The notes: generated by a model from the letters alone, not told the origin. Positions 44,217 through 54,603 are shown, numbered from the stretch's first letter. The stretch is DNA of 64,000 nt from Chloroflexota bacterium (GCA_026710655.1 JAPOQN010000008.1:1-64000), one strand, 5' to 3'. Numbers and translations are program-made.

Positions 44217-45434
44217 TTGTCGACTACTGAAGACCGGCCACTGCTCCTGCGCGGGGGAGCCTTCTTCGAGAGCGAGACGCGCACCTTCGTGCGCGGCGAC
44301 GTGCTGTGCGTCGAGGGACGCATCGTTGCGCTCGGGGATGTGGCGGCGCCGGAGGGGGCGGAGGCCGTCGACTGCTCCGATGAGTACCTCATCCCAGGGC
44401 TCATCGACTGCCATGTGCACATTAGCTCCTCGGGCGACCCGGCCGAGCTCACGCCGGGGGAGCGGCCCTCGCTGGCGCGCCGCGCCTGGCGCACGGCTGA
44501 GCACGCGCGCGCGACGCTCGCGGGCGGGGTCACCACCGTTCGGGACCTGGGGGCGGCCGATCGGCTCAACGTGGACCTGGCGAAGGCAGTCGAGGCGGGG
44601 GACGTGGAGGGGCCGCGGGTGGTGGCGGCGGGCATGGGCGTCACGATGTCGGGCGGACACGGGCACGGGTTCATCGCGCGCGAGGCGGACGGACCGGACG
44701 AAGTCCGCAAGGCCGTGCGCGAGGAGATCCGGGAGGGGGCGACGGCGATCAAGCTGTTCGCGAGCGGGGGCGTGCTCACGCCCGGTGTGAACCCGCGCTC
44801 GCCCGCGTTCACACGTGAGGAGCTGACGGCGGGCGTGGAGGAGGCGACCAAGGCGTTCCGCACAGTGGCGGCGCACGCGCAATCGACGGTGGGCATCAAG
44901 AACGCGGTGGCGGCGGGCGTGTCTTCGATCGAGCACGGCGTCTGGCTGGACGAGGAGGCTATCGCGATGATGATCGAGCGGGGCACCTACCTCGTGCCGA
45001 CGCTGACGGCGCCGTACCACATCGCGTCCGGGGCGGAGGCGGGCATCCCCGCGTACGCGGTCGAAAAGGGGCAGGCCGTGCTGGAGGACCACTTCGCGAG
45101 CTACGAGCGGGCGCTGGCGGCGGGGGTTCGGGTCGCGATGGGCACGGACCAGGGAACGCCGCTGAACCGACCCGGCGAAAACGCCCAGGAAGCGGTCCGC
45201 ATGGCCGACCACGGGCTCTCGCCGGGGGCTGCGCTGCTGGCGGCGACGGGCTGGGCGGCGGACCTGCTGGGACTGGACGAGGAGACCGGCAGGCTGCGCG
45301 TGGGGCTGGCCGCCGATATCGTGAGACTGAGCGAGGATCCCCTCACCGACATTCGCTGCCTGACCCGGCCCGCGGCGATCGCGGGCGTGGTTCGAGGCGG
45401 CAAGCCGGTGGGGAGTACGGGAGGAACAGTGTGA
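44217..45434 (+). CDS. amidohydrolase, imidazolonepropionase/prolidase-like
   Basis: A 405-residue metal-dependent amidohydrolase. I-D-C-H-V-H-I-S-S is the H-x-H metal motif, I-K-L-F-A-S-G-G-V-L-T-P holds the bridging Lys, A-H-A-Q-S and S-I-E-H-G the next His pair, and M-G-T-D-Q-G-T-P the final Asp. The order fits the imidazolonepropionase/organophosphate-acid-anhydrolase-like clan, members of which hydrolyse imides, dipeptides or amides. The start must be TTG at 44217 since no ATG or GTG lies upstream in frame. The stop overlaps the next gene by 4 nt. Confidence 0.85.
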   Translation: MSTTEDRPLLLRGGAFFESETRTFVRGDVLCVEGRIVALGDVAAPEGAEAVDCSDEYLIPGLIDCHVHISSSGDPAELTPGERPSLARRAWRTAEHARATLAGGVTTVRDLGAADRLNVDLAKAVEAGDVEGPRVVAAGMGVTMSGGHGHGFIAREADGPDEVRKAVREEIREGATAIKLFASGGVLTPGVNPRSPAFTREELTAGVEEATKAFRTVAAHAQSTVGIKNAVAAGVSSIEHGVWLDEEAIAMMIERGTYLVPTLTAPYHIASGAEAGIPAYAVEKGQAVLEDHFASYERALAAGVRVAMGTDQGTPLNRPGENAQEAVRMADHGLSPGAALLAATGWAADLLGLDEETGRLRVGLAADIVRLSEDPLTDIRCLTRPAAIAGVVRGGKPVGSTGGTV

Positions 45435-46165
45435 GCAAGCTGAGCGAGGCGCTCCAGCGCAAGCGGAGGGGCGAAGGCGCCCGGGCAATGGGATTCGGCG
45501 CGCGCGCGTCGGAGAAGGACCGGGCGTTGCTGCTCGGAGCGACTGGCGCTTCGGCGGGCGAGGCACTTGAGGCGGGCGCGGACTTCGTGGCCGTAGCCGC
45601 CGACGATGCGGATGCCGCCGTGGCGGCGCTGGACGGGCTCGACGGGCTCGCGGGCGTCCAGGTGGCGTCGCTGGCAACGGAGGGCATCGAGGCGCTCGAA
45701 GAGGCGGGCGCCGACTTCGTCATCGCCGACCCCGAGACGGCAGCTGCGGGCATCGTCGACAGCGAGCTCGGGCTGGTGCTGGAGGTGGATGAGGCGTGGG
45801 AGGACGCGCCATTGCGGGCGCTGGCCCCCCTCTCCCTGGACGCGGTGCTGGTACGGGCGCCAGTGGCGACCTTTACGGTGGCCCGGCGCATCTCGTTGTC
45901 GCGCGTGGGAGCGCTCTGCGGGGCGCCGTTGATTGTGACCGTGACGCCGGGCATCTCGAGCGCCGACCTGGGGGCGTTGCGGGAGAGCGGGGCGGGAGGC
46001 GTGGTCGCGCAGGAGGGCATGACCGCGGACGAACTGGCCGGGCTCATCGAGCAGCTCGAGGCGGTCCCACCGAGGAGCGCCAGGCGGCGCAGCGAGGGCG
46101 GCTTTGCGATCGTGCCTTCGGCGGGTAGCGGCGGCGATGGCGAGGAGATCGAGGACGACGACTAG
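45431..46165 (+). CDS. uncharacterised TIM-barrel-like protein
   Basis: A 244-residue protein of no recognised family. It is built of alternating strand-helix units, each strand ending in an acidic or Gly-rich loop (D-F-V-A-V-A-A-D-D, G-V-Q-V-A-S-L, D-F-V-I-A-D-P-E, L-I-V-T-V-T-P-G), and reads like a partial alpha/beta barrel related to phosphosugar-binding or enolase-type proteins. The C-terminal tail is Gly/Asp-rich and acidic. It overlaps the amidohydrolase gene by 4 nt (GTGA) and mutY by 29 nt. GTG start. Confidence 0.6.
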   Translation: MSKLSEALQRKRRGEGARAMGFGARASEKDRALLLGATGASAGEALEAGADFVAVAADDADAAVAALDGLDGLAGVQVASLATEGIEALEEAGADFVIADPETAAAGIVDSELGLVLEVDEAWEDAPLRALAPLSLDAVLVRAPVATFTVARRISLSRVGALCGAPLIVTVTPGISSADLGALRESGAGGVVAQEGMTADELAGLIEQLEAVPPRSARRRSEGGFAIVPSAGSGGDGEEIEDDD

Positions 46166-47057
46166 CGTCCCAGCGCCCGGCCGGCTCTCGCGGCTGCGGC
46201 GGGCGCTGGGACGCTGGTATCGCGCGAACGGCCGGCACGACCTTCCCTGGCGCCTGACCCGCGACCCTTACGCGGTACTGGTCTCGGAGGTGATGCTGCA
46301 GCAGACGCAGGTCGAGCGTGTGCGTCCCCGCTACGAGGCCTGGCTGGGGCGCTGGCCCACGGCGGCGAGCCTCGCGGAGGCGCCGGCGGCGGCGGTTATC
46401 CGGGAGTGGTCGGGGCTGGGCTACAACCGGCGAGCGGTGAACCTGCAGCGGGCGGCGCGGGAGGCACTGGAACGATTCGGACGCATTCCGGTGAATGAGA
46501 CGAAGCTGCTGTCGCTGCCGGGGGTGGGGCCGTACACGGCCGCTGCGGTCGCGTGCTTCGCGGGGGGACGGCGAACGGCGGCGCTCGATACGAACGTCGC
46601 GCGGGTGGTGGGGCGAGCGCTGCTGGGCGAAGCGCGAGCGCGTGCGCCGTACGGCTCGGAGCTGCGGGAGGCTGCGGAGGCGTGGCTGCCCGCGCGGGGG
46701 GCGCGAGCGCACCAGCTGGCGGTGATGGACCTGGGGGCGACGGTCTGCAAGGCCTCGTCGCCGGACTGCGGGGTATGCCCGCTGGCGCGGGGGTGCGCGT
46801 GGCTGGCGGCGGGGCGGCCGGCGCCCCACGTGGCGGTCCCGAAGGGGGAGGCGGCGCCGTTCGAGGCGACGGCGCGATTCGCGCGGGGGCGGATCGTGGC
46901 GATGCTGGCGGAGGGGTCGCCGCAGAGCGCGGACGCGATCGCGGCGCGCCTACCGGAAGAGCACCGGGTGGCGTGTGAGCACTACCTGGAGGCGCTCGCG
47001 CGGGACGGGATCGTGGCACTCCGGGAGGGGCGCTGGGGGCTGGCGGAGGACGTCTAG
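46137..47057 (+). CDS. mutY: A/G-specific adenine DNA glycosylase
   Basis: A 306-residue base-excision repair enzyme that removes A opposite 8-oxoguanine. E51 in S-E-V-M-L-Q-Q-T-Q is the catalytic Glu, the helix-hairpin-helix reads L-P-G-V-G-P-Y-T, and D151 in L-D-T-N-V-A-R-V is the catalytic Asp. The [4Fe-4S] loop has C204, C211, C214 and C220 with the exact C-x6-C-x2-C-x5-C spacing. It is shorter than typical MutY, lacking most of the C-terminal NUDIX-like domain that reads 8-oxoG. It overlaps the upstream gene by 29 nt and the convergent queA by 4 nt. Confidence 0.93.
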   Translation: MARRSRTTTSVPAPGRLSRLRRALGRWYRANGRHDLPWRLTRDPYAVLVSEVMLQQTQVERVRPRYEAWLGRWPTAASLAEAPAAAVIREWSGLGYNRRAVNLQRAAREALERFGRIPVNETKLLSLPGVGPYTAAAVACFAGGRRTAALDTNVARVVGRALLGEARARAPYGSELREAAEAWLPARGARAHQLAVMDLGATVCKASSPDCGVCPLARGCAWLAAGRPAPHVAVPKGEAAPFEATARFARGRIVAMLAEGSPQSADAIAARLPEEHRVACEHYLEALARDGIVALREGRWGLAEDV

Positions 47058-48067
47058 GGCAGGATGAGCATCGCGTCGCCGAAGCTGTAGAAGCGGTAGC
47101 GCTCGCGGATGGCCTCGGCGTACGCCTCGCGGATCAGGTCGTGCCCGGCGAAGGCGGAGACGAGCATCAGCAGCGTCGAGCGGGGCAGGTGGAAGTTCGT
47201 GAGGAGCGCGTCTACGGCGTTGAAGGTGTGTCCGGGCCGGATGAACAGAGCCGTCTCCCCTTCGGACGCGCCCGCCGCCGGGCCGAAGGCGTGTTCGAGC
47301 GTCCGCACGACGGTCGTGCCGGTGGCAACAACGCGGCGGCCCTCGGCGCGGGCGCCGCGGATGGCCTCCGCGGTGGCGGGCGGGAGGCGGTAGCGCTCGG
47401 GGGGAAGCGCGTGCTCCGCGGGGTCCTCGGTGCGGACGGGGCGGAAGGTGCCAGCCCCGACCTCGAGCGTGAGGAACTCGCGCTCGACCCCCGCCTCATC
47501 CAGCCGCTCGAAGAGGTCGGGGGTGAAGTGGAGGCCGGCCGTGGGGGCGGCGGCGCTTCGGGCTTCGCGGGCGTAGACGGTCTGGTAGCGCTCGGGGTCG
47601 CCCTCAAAACCCTGGATGTAGGGCGGGAGGGGCACGGAGCCGACGGATGCGGGGTCGACTGGGCGATCGAAGGTAACGACAGCGATGTCTTCCTCGCGGG
47701 AGCGGACGGTAGCGGTGAGGGGACCATCGCTCGACTCCAGCCGGTACTGACGGCCGGGGGTGGCGGCGCGCCCGGGACGGACCAGGGCGGACCAGGCGCC
47801 GTCGTCGTATTCACGCAGGAGGAGCAGCTCGGCGCGTCCGCCGGTATCGGCGCGCAGGCCGAGGAGGCGGGCGGCCATGACGCGGGTGTCGTTCAGGACG
47901 AGCAGGTCGCCGGGGCGGAGGAGGGAGGGGAGGTCGCGAACGTGGTGGTGGGCGAGGGCGCCCGTGGCACGCGAGACGAGCAGCAGGCGGGCGGAGTCGC
48001 GGGGTTCGACCGGCTCCTGGGCGATCAGCCCGGGGGGCAGGTCGTAGTCGAAGTCCGAGGTGCGCAC
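47054..48067 (-). CDS. queA: tRNA queuosine synthesis enzyme QueA
   Basis: A 337-residue S-adenosylmethionine:tRNA ribosyltransferase-isomerase, which transfers and rearranges ribose from SAM to the 7-deazaguanine base in tRNA anticodons, forming epoxyqueuosine. Signatures are F-D-Y-D-L-P-P-G-L-I-A-Q-E-P at the N-terminus, D-T-R-V-M-A-A-R, A-P-T-A-G-L-H-F-T and the terminal R-F-Y-S-F-G-D-A-M-L-I, all strongly conserved. GTG start, 59 bp from the divergent small gene. No other queuosine gene is in the window. Confidence 0.95.
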   Translation of the reverse strand: MRTSDFDYDLPPGLIAQEPVEPRDSARLLLVSRATGALAHHHVRDLPSLLRPGDLLVLNDTRVMAARLLGLRADTGGRAELLLLREYDDGAWSALVRPGRAATPGRQYRLESSDGPLTATVRSREEDIAVVTFDRPVDPASVGSVPLPPYIQGFEGDPERYQTVYAREARSAAAPTAGLHFTPDLFERLDEAGVEREFLTLEVGAGTFRPVRTEDPAEHALPPERYRLPPATAEAIRGARAEGRRVVATGTTVVRTLEHAFGPAAGASEGETALFIRPGHTFNAVDALLTNFHLPRSTLLMLVSAFAGHDLIREAYAEAIRERYRFYSFGDAMLILP

Positions 48068-48487
48068 GCGGGGAGCATTGCCCTTTCCTGGGCCGGGGTC
48101 TAGCGTACGCGCGCTGGAGGAGCAGCATGGCAGGGTTCGAACGGGGCAGCAGGCGAGCGGGCATCGACCCCGATCGTTTCGCGGGCATCCGGCGCGACTA
48201 CGCCCGGGTGGTGCAAGCGGAAGAGGTCTCGATCGAGCAGGGGGCGGTGGTCCGGCTGGAGGCGGAGGCGGTGAGCATGGAGCAGAGCGCGGTGGCGGCG
48301 ATGCGTACGGAGCGCGCGACCCTGCGGGACAGCGCGGCAGCGGTCCTGGCGACGAAGTCGGCGGCGTGCGACGGCGCCTATGTGGGCGTGCTGGCGGCGC
48401 CGGTGGTGCGGGGGGACGTACACACGTGGTTCGACCTGCGGACGGCGTTCGCGGTGGGGTTGGGCCTGGCGGTGGGGAGCTTCGCGC

Positions 48488-49572
<1,085 letters not shown>

Positions 49573-49576
<4 letters not shown>

Positions 49577-50520
49577 GCGAGACCGACCGAACCGGCGAGG
49601 CGGCCACGCTCGCCGTTGACGAAGGCTTCGCCGGAGACGCGGCGGGAGCCGCTCCGCTGGACCTCGTCGAGGACGAGCGCTCCCTCGCGGAAGGCGACCG
49701 CGGGCTTCCCGGCGACCAGGGTGATGGCGCCGGGTACGAGCCCGTCGCCGGCGTCCGCCAGTGACGCCCTCCAGATGGCGAGGCGGTCGCCCTGGTAGGT
49801 CACGAAAGCGCCGGGCCAGGGGTCATAGGCGCGGACGGCGCGCTCGGCCTCCCGGGCCGTCATGGCAACGCCGAGGTGGCCGTGCGCCTTCTCCAGCAGC
49901 GGGCAGACCGTGACGCTCGCCTCGTCCTGGGGGACGGCGCGGAGCTCCCCGGAGAGCCAGCCGGGGAGGGTTTCGACGAGCAGGGCGGCGCCTTCCTCCG
50001 CGAGGCGCGCTTCGAGGGCGGCGGTGGTGTCGGTGGGGGCGATGGGGAAGGGACGGGCGGCGAGCACGGGGCCGGCGTCCATCTGCGGGACGAGTTCCAT
50101 GATGGAGACGCCGGTGGTTTCGTCGCCGGCGAGGATGGCGGCGGCGACGGGGGAGGGGCCTCGCCAACGGGGCAGGAGGGAGGGGTGGACGTTGACGACC
50201 GGGTGGCGTGGCAGGTCGAGCACCGCGCGGGGAAGGATGCGTCCGTAGGCGGCGACGACGATGAGGTCGGGCTCGACGGCTGCGAGGGTGGCGACCGCAT
50301 CAGGGTCACGAAACGAAGCCGGTTGGAAGACGTCGATGCCGAGGCGCTCAGCCTCGACTTTGGCGGCGGGGGCGCGCATGCGGCCCCCGCGACCGGCGCG
50401 CCGGTCGGGCTGGGTGACGGAGAGTCGCAGGTCGTAGCCCCGCTCGGCCAACGCCCGGAGAGACGGCAACGCGAACTCAGGCGAGCCCATGAAGATCGTG
50501 CGGACCTCGGAGGGCTTCAT
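49573..50520 (-). CDS. fmt: methionyl-tRNA formyltransferase
   Basis: A 315-residue enzyme formylating initiator Met-tRNA with 10-formyl-tetrahydrofolate. The N-terminal I-F-M-G-S-P-E-F-A-L-P starts the formyltransferase fold; N-V-H-P-S-L-L-P-R-W-R-G supplies the catalytic Asn and His, and M-D-A-G-P-V-L the Asp. The C-terminal OB-like domain ends near S-V-G-L-A. It is coupled to the SAM hydrolase gene upstream and rlmN downstream, each by ATGA overlap. Confidence 0.95.
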
Positions 50521-51353
50521 CGGGGCCTCAGGACCACGGCATCGCCGCGGGCGGCGCCGAGACGTTCGGCGGCGTTGCCCTCGCGCTCGGCGATGGCGAG
50601 GAAGCCGCTGGAGTCGACGTGACAGGCGAGCGCGCCCGGTGGTGCGTCGCTGAAGGTGCGGACCACGCGCTCGATGCAGTGACTGTTTATGTCGAGAATG
50701 AAGCTGGAAGGGAGCTGCTCCTTCCGGATGGTCGTAACGAGGTTGCCGTAGCGATCGCTATGGATGACGGTCCCGTGGACCGACTGCCCCTCCCTGCGGC
50801 CCACGAAGGGCGGGAGGAGCGTGAGCGTGTCGCGGGCGGAGCCGAGAGACTCATGATCGCCCGTGACGGCGATCCGGGCGACGGCGGGGGCGAACAGGTC
50901 GCGCCCGTGGAAGGTAGCGCTGACGGTTGCGAGGCGGGCCTCGGGGTTCTCGATGGCGCGAACGTCGAGGCCGTCCGGGGCGGGGCAGGGACCAGGCTGG
51001 GAGGGGCGCGCATCGGGGGGGATGGCGGCGGAGAGGAGGCCGTTGTCGGGGCCGACGAAGTAGCGGACGGCCGTGGGGTCGCCGGGAACGGGGGCGCGCA
51101 CAGCGATGGGTAGCCGTTCGCTGCCAACCCCGGGGTCGACCACGGCCAGCACGACCGCGGGGGCGGGGAGGAAGGGCAGGGCGGTATCGAGGAGCCAGGC
51201 GCCCTCGTCGATGGCGTAGGGCGAGACCTCGTGGGTCAGGTCGATGAGGGGGGCGCCGGGGGCGCGGGCAGTCAGAACGGCCTTCACCTGGCCCACGTAG
51301 GTGTCGTGCGTGCCGAAGTCAGTCAGGAGGACGATGGGAATCGGAGCGGTCAT
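50517..51353 (-). CDS. SAM hydroxide adenosyltransferase (DUF62)
   Basis: A 278-residue protein of the chlorinase/fluorinase/DUF62 superfamily. V-L-L-T-D-F-G-T-H-D-T-Y-V-G-Q-V-K-A carries the SAM-binding and catalytic Asp, with V-D-P-G-V-G-S and G-P-D-N-G-L-L as the later signatures. DUF62 members cleave SAM to adenosine and methionine using water. It begins at 51353, whose ATG overlaps the binding-protein stop, rather than at the longer 51365. The odd linkage of SAM hydrolysis to translation genes is noted. Confidence 0.88.
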   Translation of the reverse strand: MTAPIPIVLLTDFGTHDTYVGQVKAVLTARAPGAPLIDLTHEVSPYAIDEGAWLLDTALPFLPAPAVVLAVVDPGVGSERLPIAVRAPVPGDPTAVRYFVGPDNGLLSAAIPPDARPSQPGPCPAPDGLDVRAIENPEARLATVSATFHGRDLFAPAVARIAVTGDHESLGSARDTLTLLPPFVGRREGQSVHGTVIHSDRYGNLVTTIRKEQLPSSFILDINSHCIERVVRTFSDAPPGALACHVDSSGFLAIAEREGNAAERLGAARGDAVVLRPR

Positions 51354-53014
51354 CCAATGCGCCATTTATGCACGTTCAGGAAACGGTCGGCGGGGGTGAA
51401 GAGCACGCCGAAGGGAGGCGACTCCACGGTCGTCGCGCGGACGTAGCGGATGTGGGGGTAGGCGAGGACGACGCTCGGGGTCTCGCGCCGCCAGAGGTCC
51501 TGGAACTGCTGGTAGGCGTCGAGGCGCACGAGGGTGTTGACGGTGGTGCGCCCCCGCTCGAGGAGGGCGTCGATGATGATGCCGCCGTAGTTCGCGATGT
51601 TGGCCCCGGGGTGGGCAACCTGCGAGCTGTGCCAGGCCAGGTAGGGATCGGGATCGGGCCCCTGGTCCCAGCCGGCAAGGGCGGCGTCGTAGGTGCGGGG
51701 CGCGAGGAAGTCGCGGCTGAGGACGGTGAAGCTGGTGCTCGCGACGGTGGCGCGGATACCGATGGGCTCGAGCTGTCGTGCGATCTCACCGGCGAGGGCG
51801 AGGTGGCGGGGGTCGTTGTCGGTGCGGATGGTGAGGCGGAACTCGGAGCCCTGGCGGACGAGGACGCCGCTTGTGGGGTTTCGCTGCCAGCCCGCCTCGG
51901 CCAGCAGGGCAACGGCCGTCTCAGGGTCGCCGGGGGGGCTGTCGAGGGAGGGGTCGTAGGCCCAGGTGCCGGGTGCGATGGCCGAGGATGAAGGCGTCGC
52001 GAGGCCAAGGAGCGCATTCTGCACGAGCATCTCGCGATCGAGGGCAAGGGAGACGGCAGCGCGCACGCGCGGATCGCGGAAGTAGGCGGCCTGGCCGTTG
52101 TTGAGGAAGAGCACAAGGGAGACGGCGCGCTGGAGGTCTTCGCGGACGAAGCCGTCAATCGCGTCGAGGGAGTCGAGTTGCTCCTGGCTGAGGGACTGGC
52201 GCAGGAAGACGCCGTCGATCTCGCCCTGCTCGAGGGCGTGCTGCACGGCGGAGAAGTCGGGCAGGAAGCGCACCTTGATGACATCGATCTGGGGGCGGCC
52301 GAGGTGGTAGCGGGGGTAGGCGCTGAGGGCGGCCTCGAGCGAGGTTACGGAGTCGAGGCGGTAGGGGCCGGCGCCAACGGGGCGGGCGTTGAAGGGCGCG
52401 TCGAAGAGACCGGCGCCATCGAGACCCTGGAGCAGGTGCTCGGGCAGGATGCCGACGGTGGCGAAGCGGGCGAGGAACGAGGGACTGGCGGCGGGGAGGC
52501 GGATGATGACCGTGCGCAGGTCGGGGGTGCGGACCTCAACGCCGGTCCAGGCATCCCTCAGGCGGGGGGCGCCCTGGAAGTCGGGGGCGAGGATGTGGTC
52601 GATGGTGAAGGCGACGTCGAGCGAGCGCACGGGGGCTCCGTCGTGCCAGCGGACACCGGGATGGAGGCGGAAGGTGTAGGTGCGCCCGTCCTCGCCGATC
52701 TCGGGCAAGGGGGCGAGGTCGGGGAGGAGGCGGCCGTCTTCCCCGGCGCGCAGCAGGCCGGCGAAGATGAGGCGGGAGAGGTCCTGATCGACGGGGTTGT
52801 CGGTGGCGAAAAGGGGGTTGATGCGCTGCCAGGCGCCAACGACGCCTTCGACGTAGACGCTCTGTTCGGGGGCAGTGACGGTGGGAAGGGGCTCGGGTGG
52901 GTCCTCCCCGGGCAGGCGGAGGACGATCACGAGGATGACGGCAGCCACCGCTCCCGCCGCGAGTATTGCCGCGGGAAGGAGAGCGCGCCGCGAGTTCGCA
53001 ACCGCTCGGAACAT
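51350..53014 (-). CDS. membrane-anchored family 5 binding protein
   Basis: A 554-residue SBP_bac_5 protein, distant from the three above. It has no lipobox; instead residues about 15-35 form one hydrophobic anchor, preceded by a basic stretch. E-G-V-V-G-A-W-Q-R-I-N-P-L-F and Y-T-F-R-L-H-P-G-V-R-W-H-D-G-A-P are diagnostic, and L-I-F-A-G-L-L marks the hinge side. There is no ABC permease nearby. The start uses GTG or ATG at 53014; it ends on the ATG of the SAM hydrolase gene, so translation is coupled to it. Ligand unknown. Confidence 0.87.
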   Translation of the reverse strand: MFRAVANSRRALLPAAILAAGAVAAVILVIVLRLPGEDPPEPLPTVTAPEQSVYVEGVVGAWQRINPLFATDNPVDQDLSRLIFAGLLRAGEDGRLLPDLAPLPEIGEDGRTYTFRLHPGVRWHDGAPVRSLDVAFTIDHILAPDFQGAPRLRDAWTGVEVRTPDLRTVIIRLPAASPSFLARFATVGILPEHLLQGLDGAGLFDAPFNARPVGAGPYRLDSVTSLEAALSAYPRYHLGRPQIDVIKVRFLPDFSAVQHALEQGEIDGVFLRQSLSQEQLDSLDAIDGFVREDLQRAVSLVLFLNNGQAAYFRDPRVRAAVSLALDREMLVQNALLGLATPSSSAIAPGTWAYDPSLDSPPGDPETAVALLAEAGWQRNPTSGVLVRQGSEFRLTIRTDNDPRHLALAGEIARQLEPIGIRATVASTSFTVLSRDFLAPRTYDAALAGWDQGPDPDPYLAWHSSQVAHPGANIANYGGIIIDALLERGRTTVNTLVRLDAYQQFQDLWRRETPSVVLAYPHIRYVRATTVESPPFGVLFTPADRFLNVHKWRIG

Positions 53015-53024
53015 TACGAAGGGG

Positions 53025-53243
53025 CTAGCTCTGGGACTGGACGCTCAGGAAGGACACAAAGAGGAACACGATTACGAGAATGATCGTGGCCTGGAAGAGT
53101 GTCTTCTCGAGGCCGCGCTTCGTGCGGTAGACGGAGCCCCCGGACATGCCGCCAAGAGCGGCGCCAAAGCCCGAGCCCTTGACCTGCAAGAGGACTGCAA
53201 CGATGAGCAGCGCGGAGACGATAATCTGGATGGCGTTCAGCAT
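53025..53243 (-). CDS. secG: preprotein translocase subunit SecG
   Basis: A 72-residue protein with two membrane helices (I-I-V-S-A-L-L-I-V-A-V-L-L-Q and T-I-I-L-V-I-V-F-L-F-V-S-F), joined by a Gly-rich loop containing G-A-A-L-G-G and S-V-Y-R-T-K-R-G-L-E-K-T, the classic SecG connecting motif. It assists SecYE translocation in the cytoplasmic membrane. The start overlaps the YvcK-like stop by one base. The gene is short and intact. Confidence 0.9.
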   Translation of the reverse strand: MLNAIQIIVSALLIVAVLLQVKGSGFGAALGGMSGGSVYRTKRGLEKTLFQATIILVIVFLFVSFLSVQSQS

Positions 53244-54586
53244 CAGCGAGTAACGAGAACGGCTTCTTCGGCAGGTGTGCGCTCGCTTTCAAGCGCTCCG
53301 TTCTCCCGGCCATGGTACACGTCGAGGATAGCAGCGGCGAGTTTCTGGAAGTCGTGGCGGTAGCGGTTTTCGCCGGCGACGACATCGGCCTGGACCACGC
53401 GTACGTGCTCGAAGACGCGGGCGTCGGGGTGAGCGAGGGTGACGGGGCTGGAGTGCAGCTCCTCGGGCAGGGAGGCGACGTTGTTGTTGGCGACGACCGC
53501 TTCGATGAGGCCGGGGGCTGTGTGCCGCTCGATAGCCTCGATGTGGTCGGACACGCCGAAGTCGTCCGTCTCGCCGTGCTGGGTGGCGACGTTGCAGACG
53601 AAGAGGCGCTGGGCGCTGGTTGAGAGCAGCGCCTTGCGCAGGTCTTCGACGAGGAGGTTGGGGAGGACGCTCGTGTAGAGGCTACCCGGACCAATGACGA
53701 CGAGGTCGGCATCGAGGACGGCGCGGACGGCATCGGGGTGGGCTTCGGCATCCGAGGGATTGAGGAAGAGCTCGCGGATGCGGGCGCCGTGCTCGGTGAT
53801 GTTGTGCTCGCCATGCACAAGCTCGTCGTCCTGGGTGCGGGCGGAGAGGGTGACGTCGACGAGGGTCGAGGGGAGGATGTTGCCGCGCACGTTGAGGACG
53901 CGGCTGGCTTCGTGGATTGCGGTCTCGAAGTTTCCGGTGACGTTGGCCATGGCCACAATGAAGAGGTTTCCGAACGAGTGCCCCTCAAGCCCGTCGCCCG
54001 AGCGGAAGCGGTACTGGAAGAGGCGCGACATGAGGGGCTCGGCCTCGGCGAGTGCGGCCACGCACTGGCGGATGTCGCCCGGGGCGACGACGCCGAAGTC
54101 CTGGCGCAGGCGTCCGGAGGAGCCGCCGTCGTCGGCGACCGTGACGATGGCGGTGAGGTTGCTGGTGTGCTCCTTGAGTCCGCGGAGGAGCACGGAGAGG
54201 CCAGTCCCGCCACCGATGGCGACGATGCGGGGACCGCGGCTGAGCACCCGCTTGGTGTAGAGCGACTGGGCCATGCTCCCGTTCTGGGCGCCGGGCCGGA
54301 CAACGGCATAGAGGAGGGACTGGTTCAGCTTCCAGAAGGCGATCCCGACGGCGCCGAGGGCCACGCACATGAAGATGACGCCTCGGGCCCAGCGCGGGAT
54401 CATCTGGAGGGTGAGATAGTGAGCGACGCCGGGGAAGTCGTAGGCGAGGTAGGCCTCGCGGAAGAGGTAGGCGGCTCCGAGGCTGAGGAGCGTCATGCCT
54501 ACGACAAGAAGGAGGAGCCACCGTTTGATGTGCATCCCTGGATAGAGCCAGGTGAACAGGCTGTGATTGCGCATCCTGCGTGGCAT
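53243..54586 (-). CDS. YvcK/CofD-like gluconeogenesis factor with N-terminal helices
   Basis: A 447-residue protein. Residues 1 to about 100 hold two to three membrane helices (W-L-L-L-L-V-V-G-M-T-L-L-S-L-G-A-A-Y), unusual for YvcK. The CofD-like Rossmann domain follows: I-V-A-I-G-G-G-T-G-L-S-V-L-L-R-G-L binds a nucleotide-type cofactor, with T-V-A-D-D-G-G-S-S-G-R and V-I-G-P-G-S-L-Y-T-S-V-L-P-N-L as further family blocks. YvcK homologues bind UDP-sugars and control peptidoglycan/central metabolism. ATG at 54586 is chosen, 11 nt after a TAGACT box. Confidence 0.85.
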   Translation of the reverse strand: MPRRMRNHSLFTWLYPGMHIKRWLLLLVVGMTLLSLGAAYLFREAYLAYDFPGVAHYLTLQMIPRWARGVIFMCVALGAVGIAFWKLNQSLLYAVVRPGAQNGSMAQSLYTKRVLSRGPRIVAIGGGTGLSVLLRGLKEHTSNLTAIVTVADDGGSSGRLRQDFGVVAPGDIRQCVAALAEAEPLMSRLFQYRFRSGDGLEGHSFGNLFIVAMANVTGNFETAIHEASRVLNVRGNILPSTLVDVTLSARTQDDELVHGEHNITEHGARIRELFLNPSDAEAHPDAVRAVLDADLVVIGPGSLYTSVLPNLLVEDLRKALLSTSAQRLFVCNVATQHGETDDFGVSDHIEAIERHTAPGLIEAVVANNNVASLPEELHSSPVTLAHPDARVFEHVRVVQADVVAGENRYRHDFQKLAAAILDVYHGRENGALESERTPAEEAVLVTR

Positions 54587-54597
54587 TACGTTGGGAG

Positions 54598-54603
54598 AGT
54601 CTA
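54598..54603 (-). promoter_or_regulatory. -10 box of the YvcK-like gene
   Basis: TAGACT on the minus strand, 11 nt before ATG 54586; the spacer CTCCCAACGTA lacks a ribosome-binding site. Confidence 0.45.

Noticed and set aside
48127-48180. A GGGTTCGAAC-like T-loop suggesting a tRNA
   Set aside because: It lies inside the small coding gene, and no acceptor or anticodon stem can be drawn around it.
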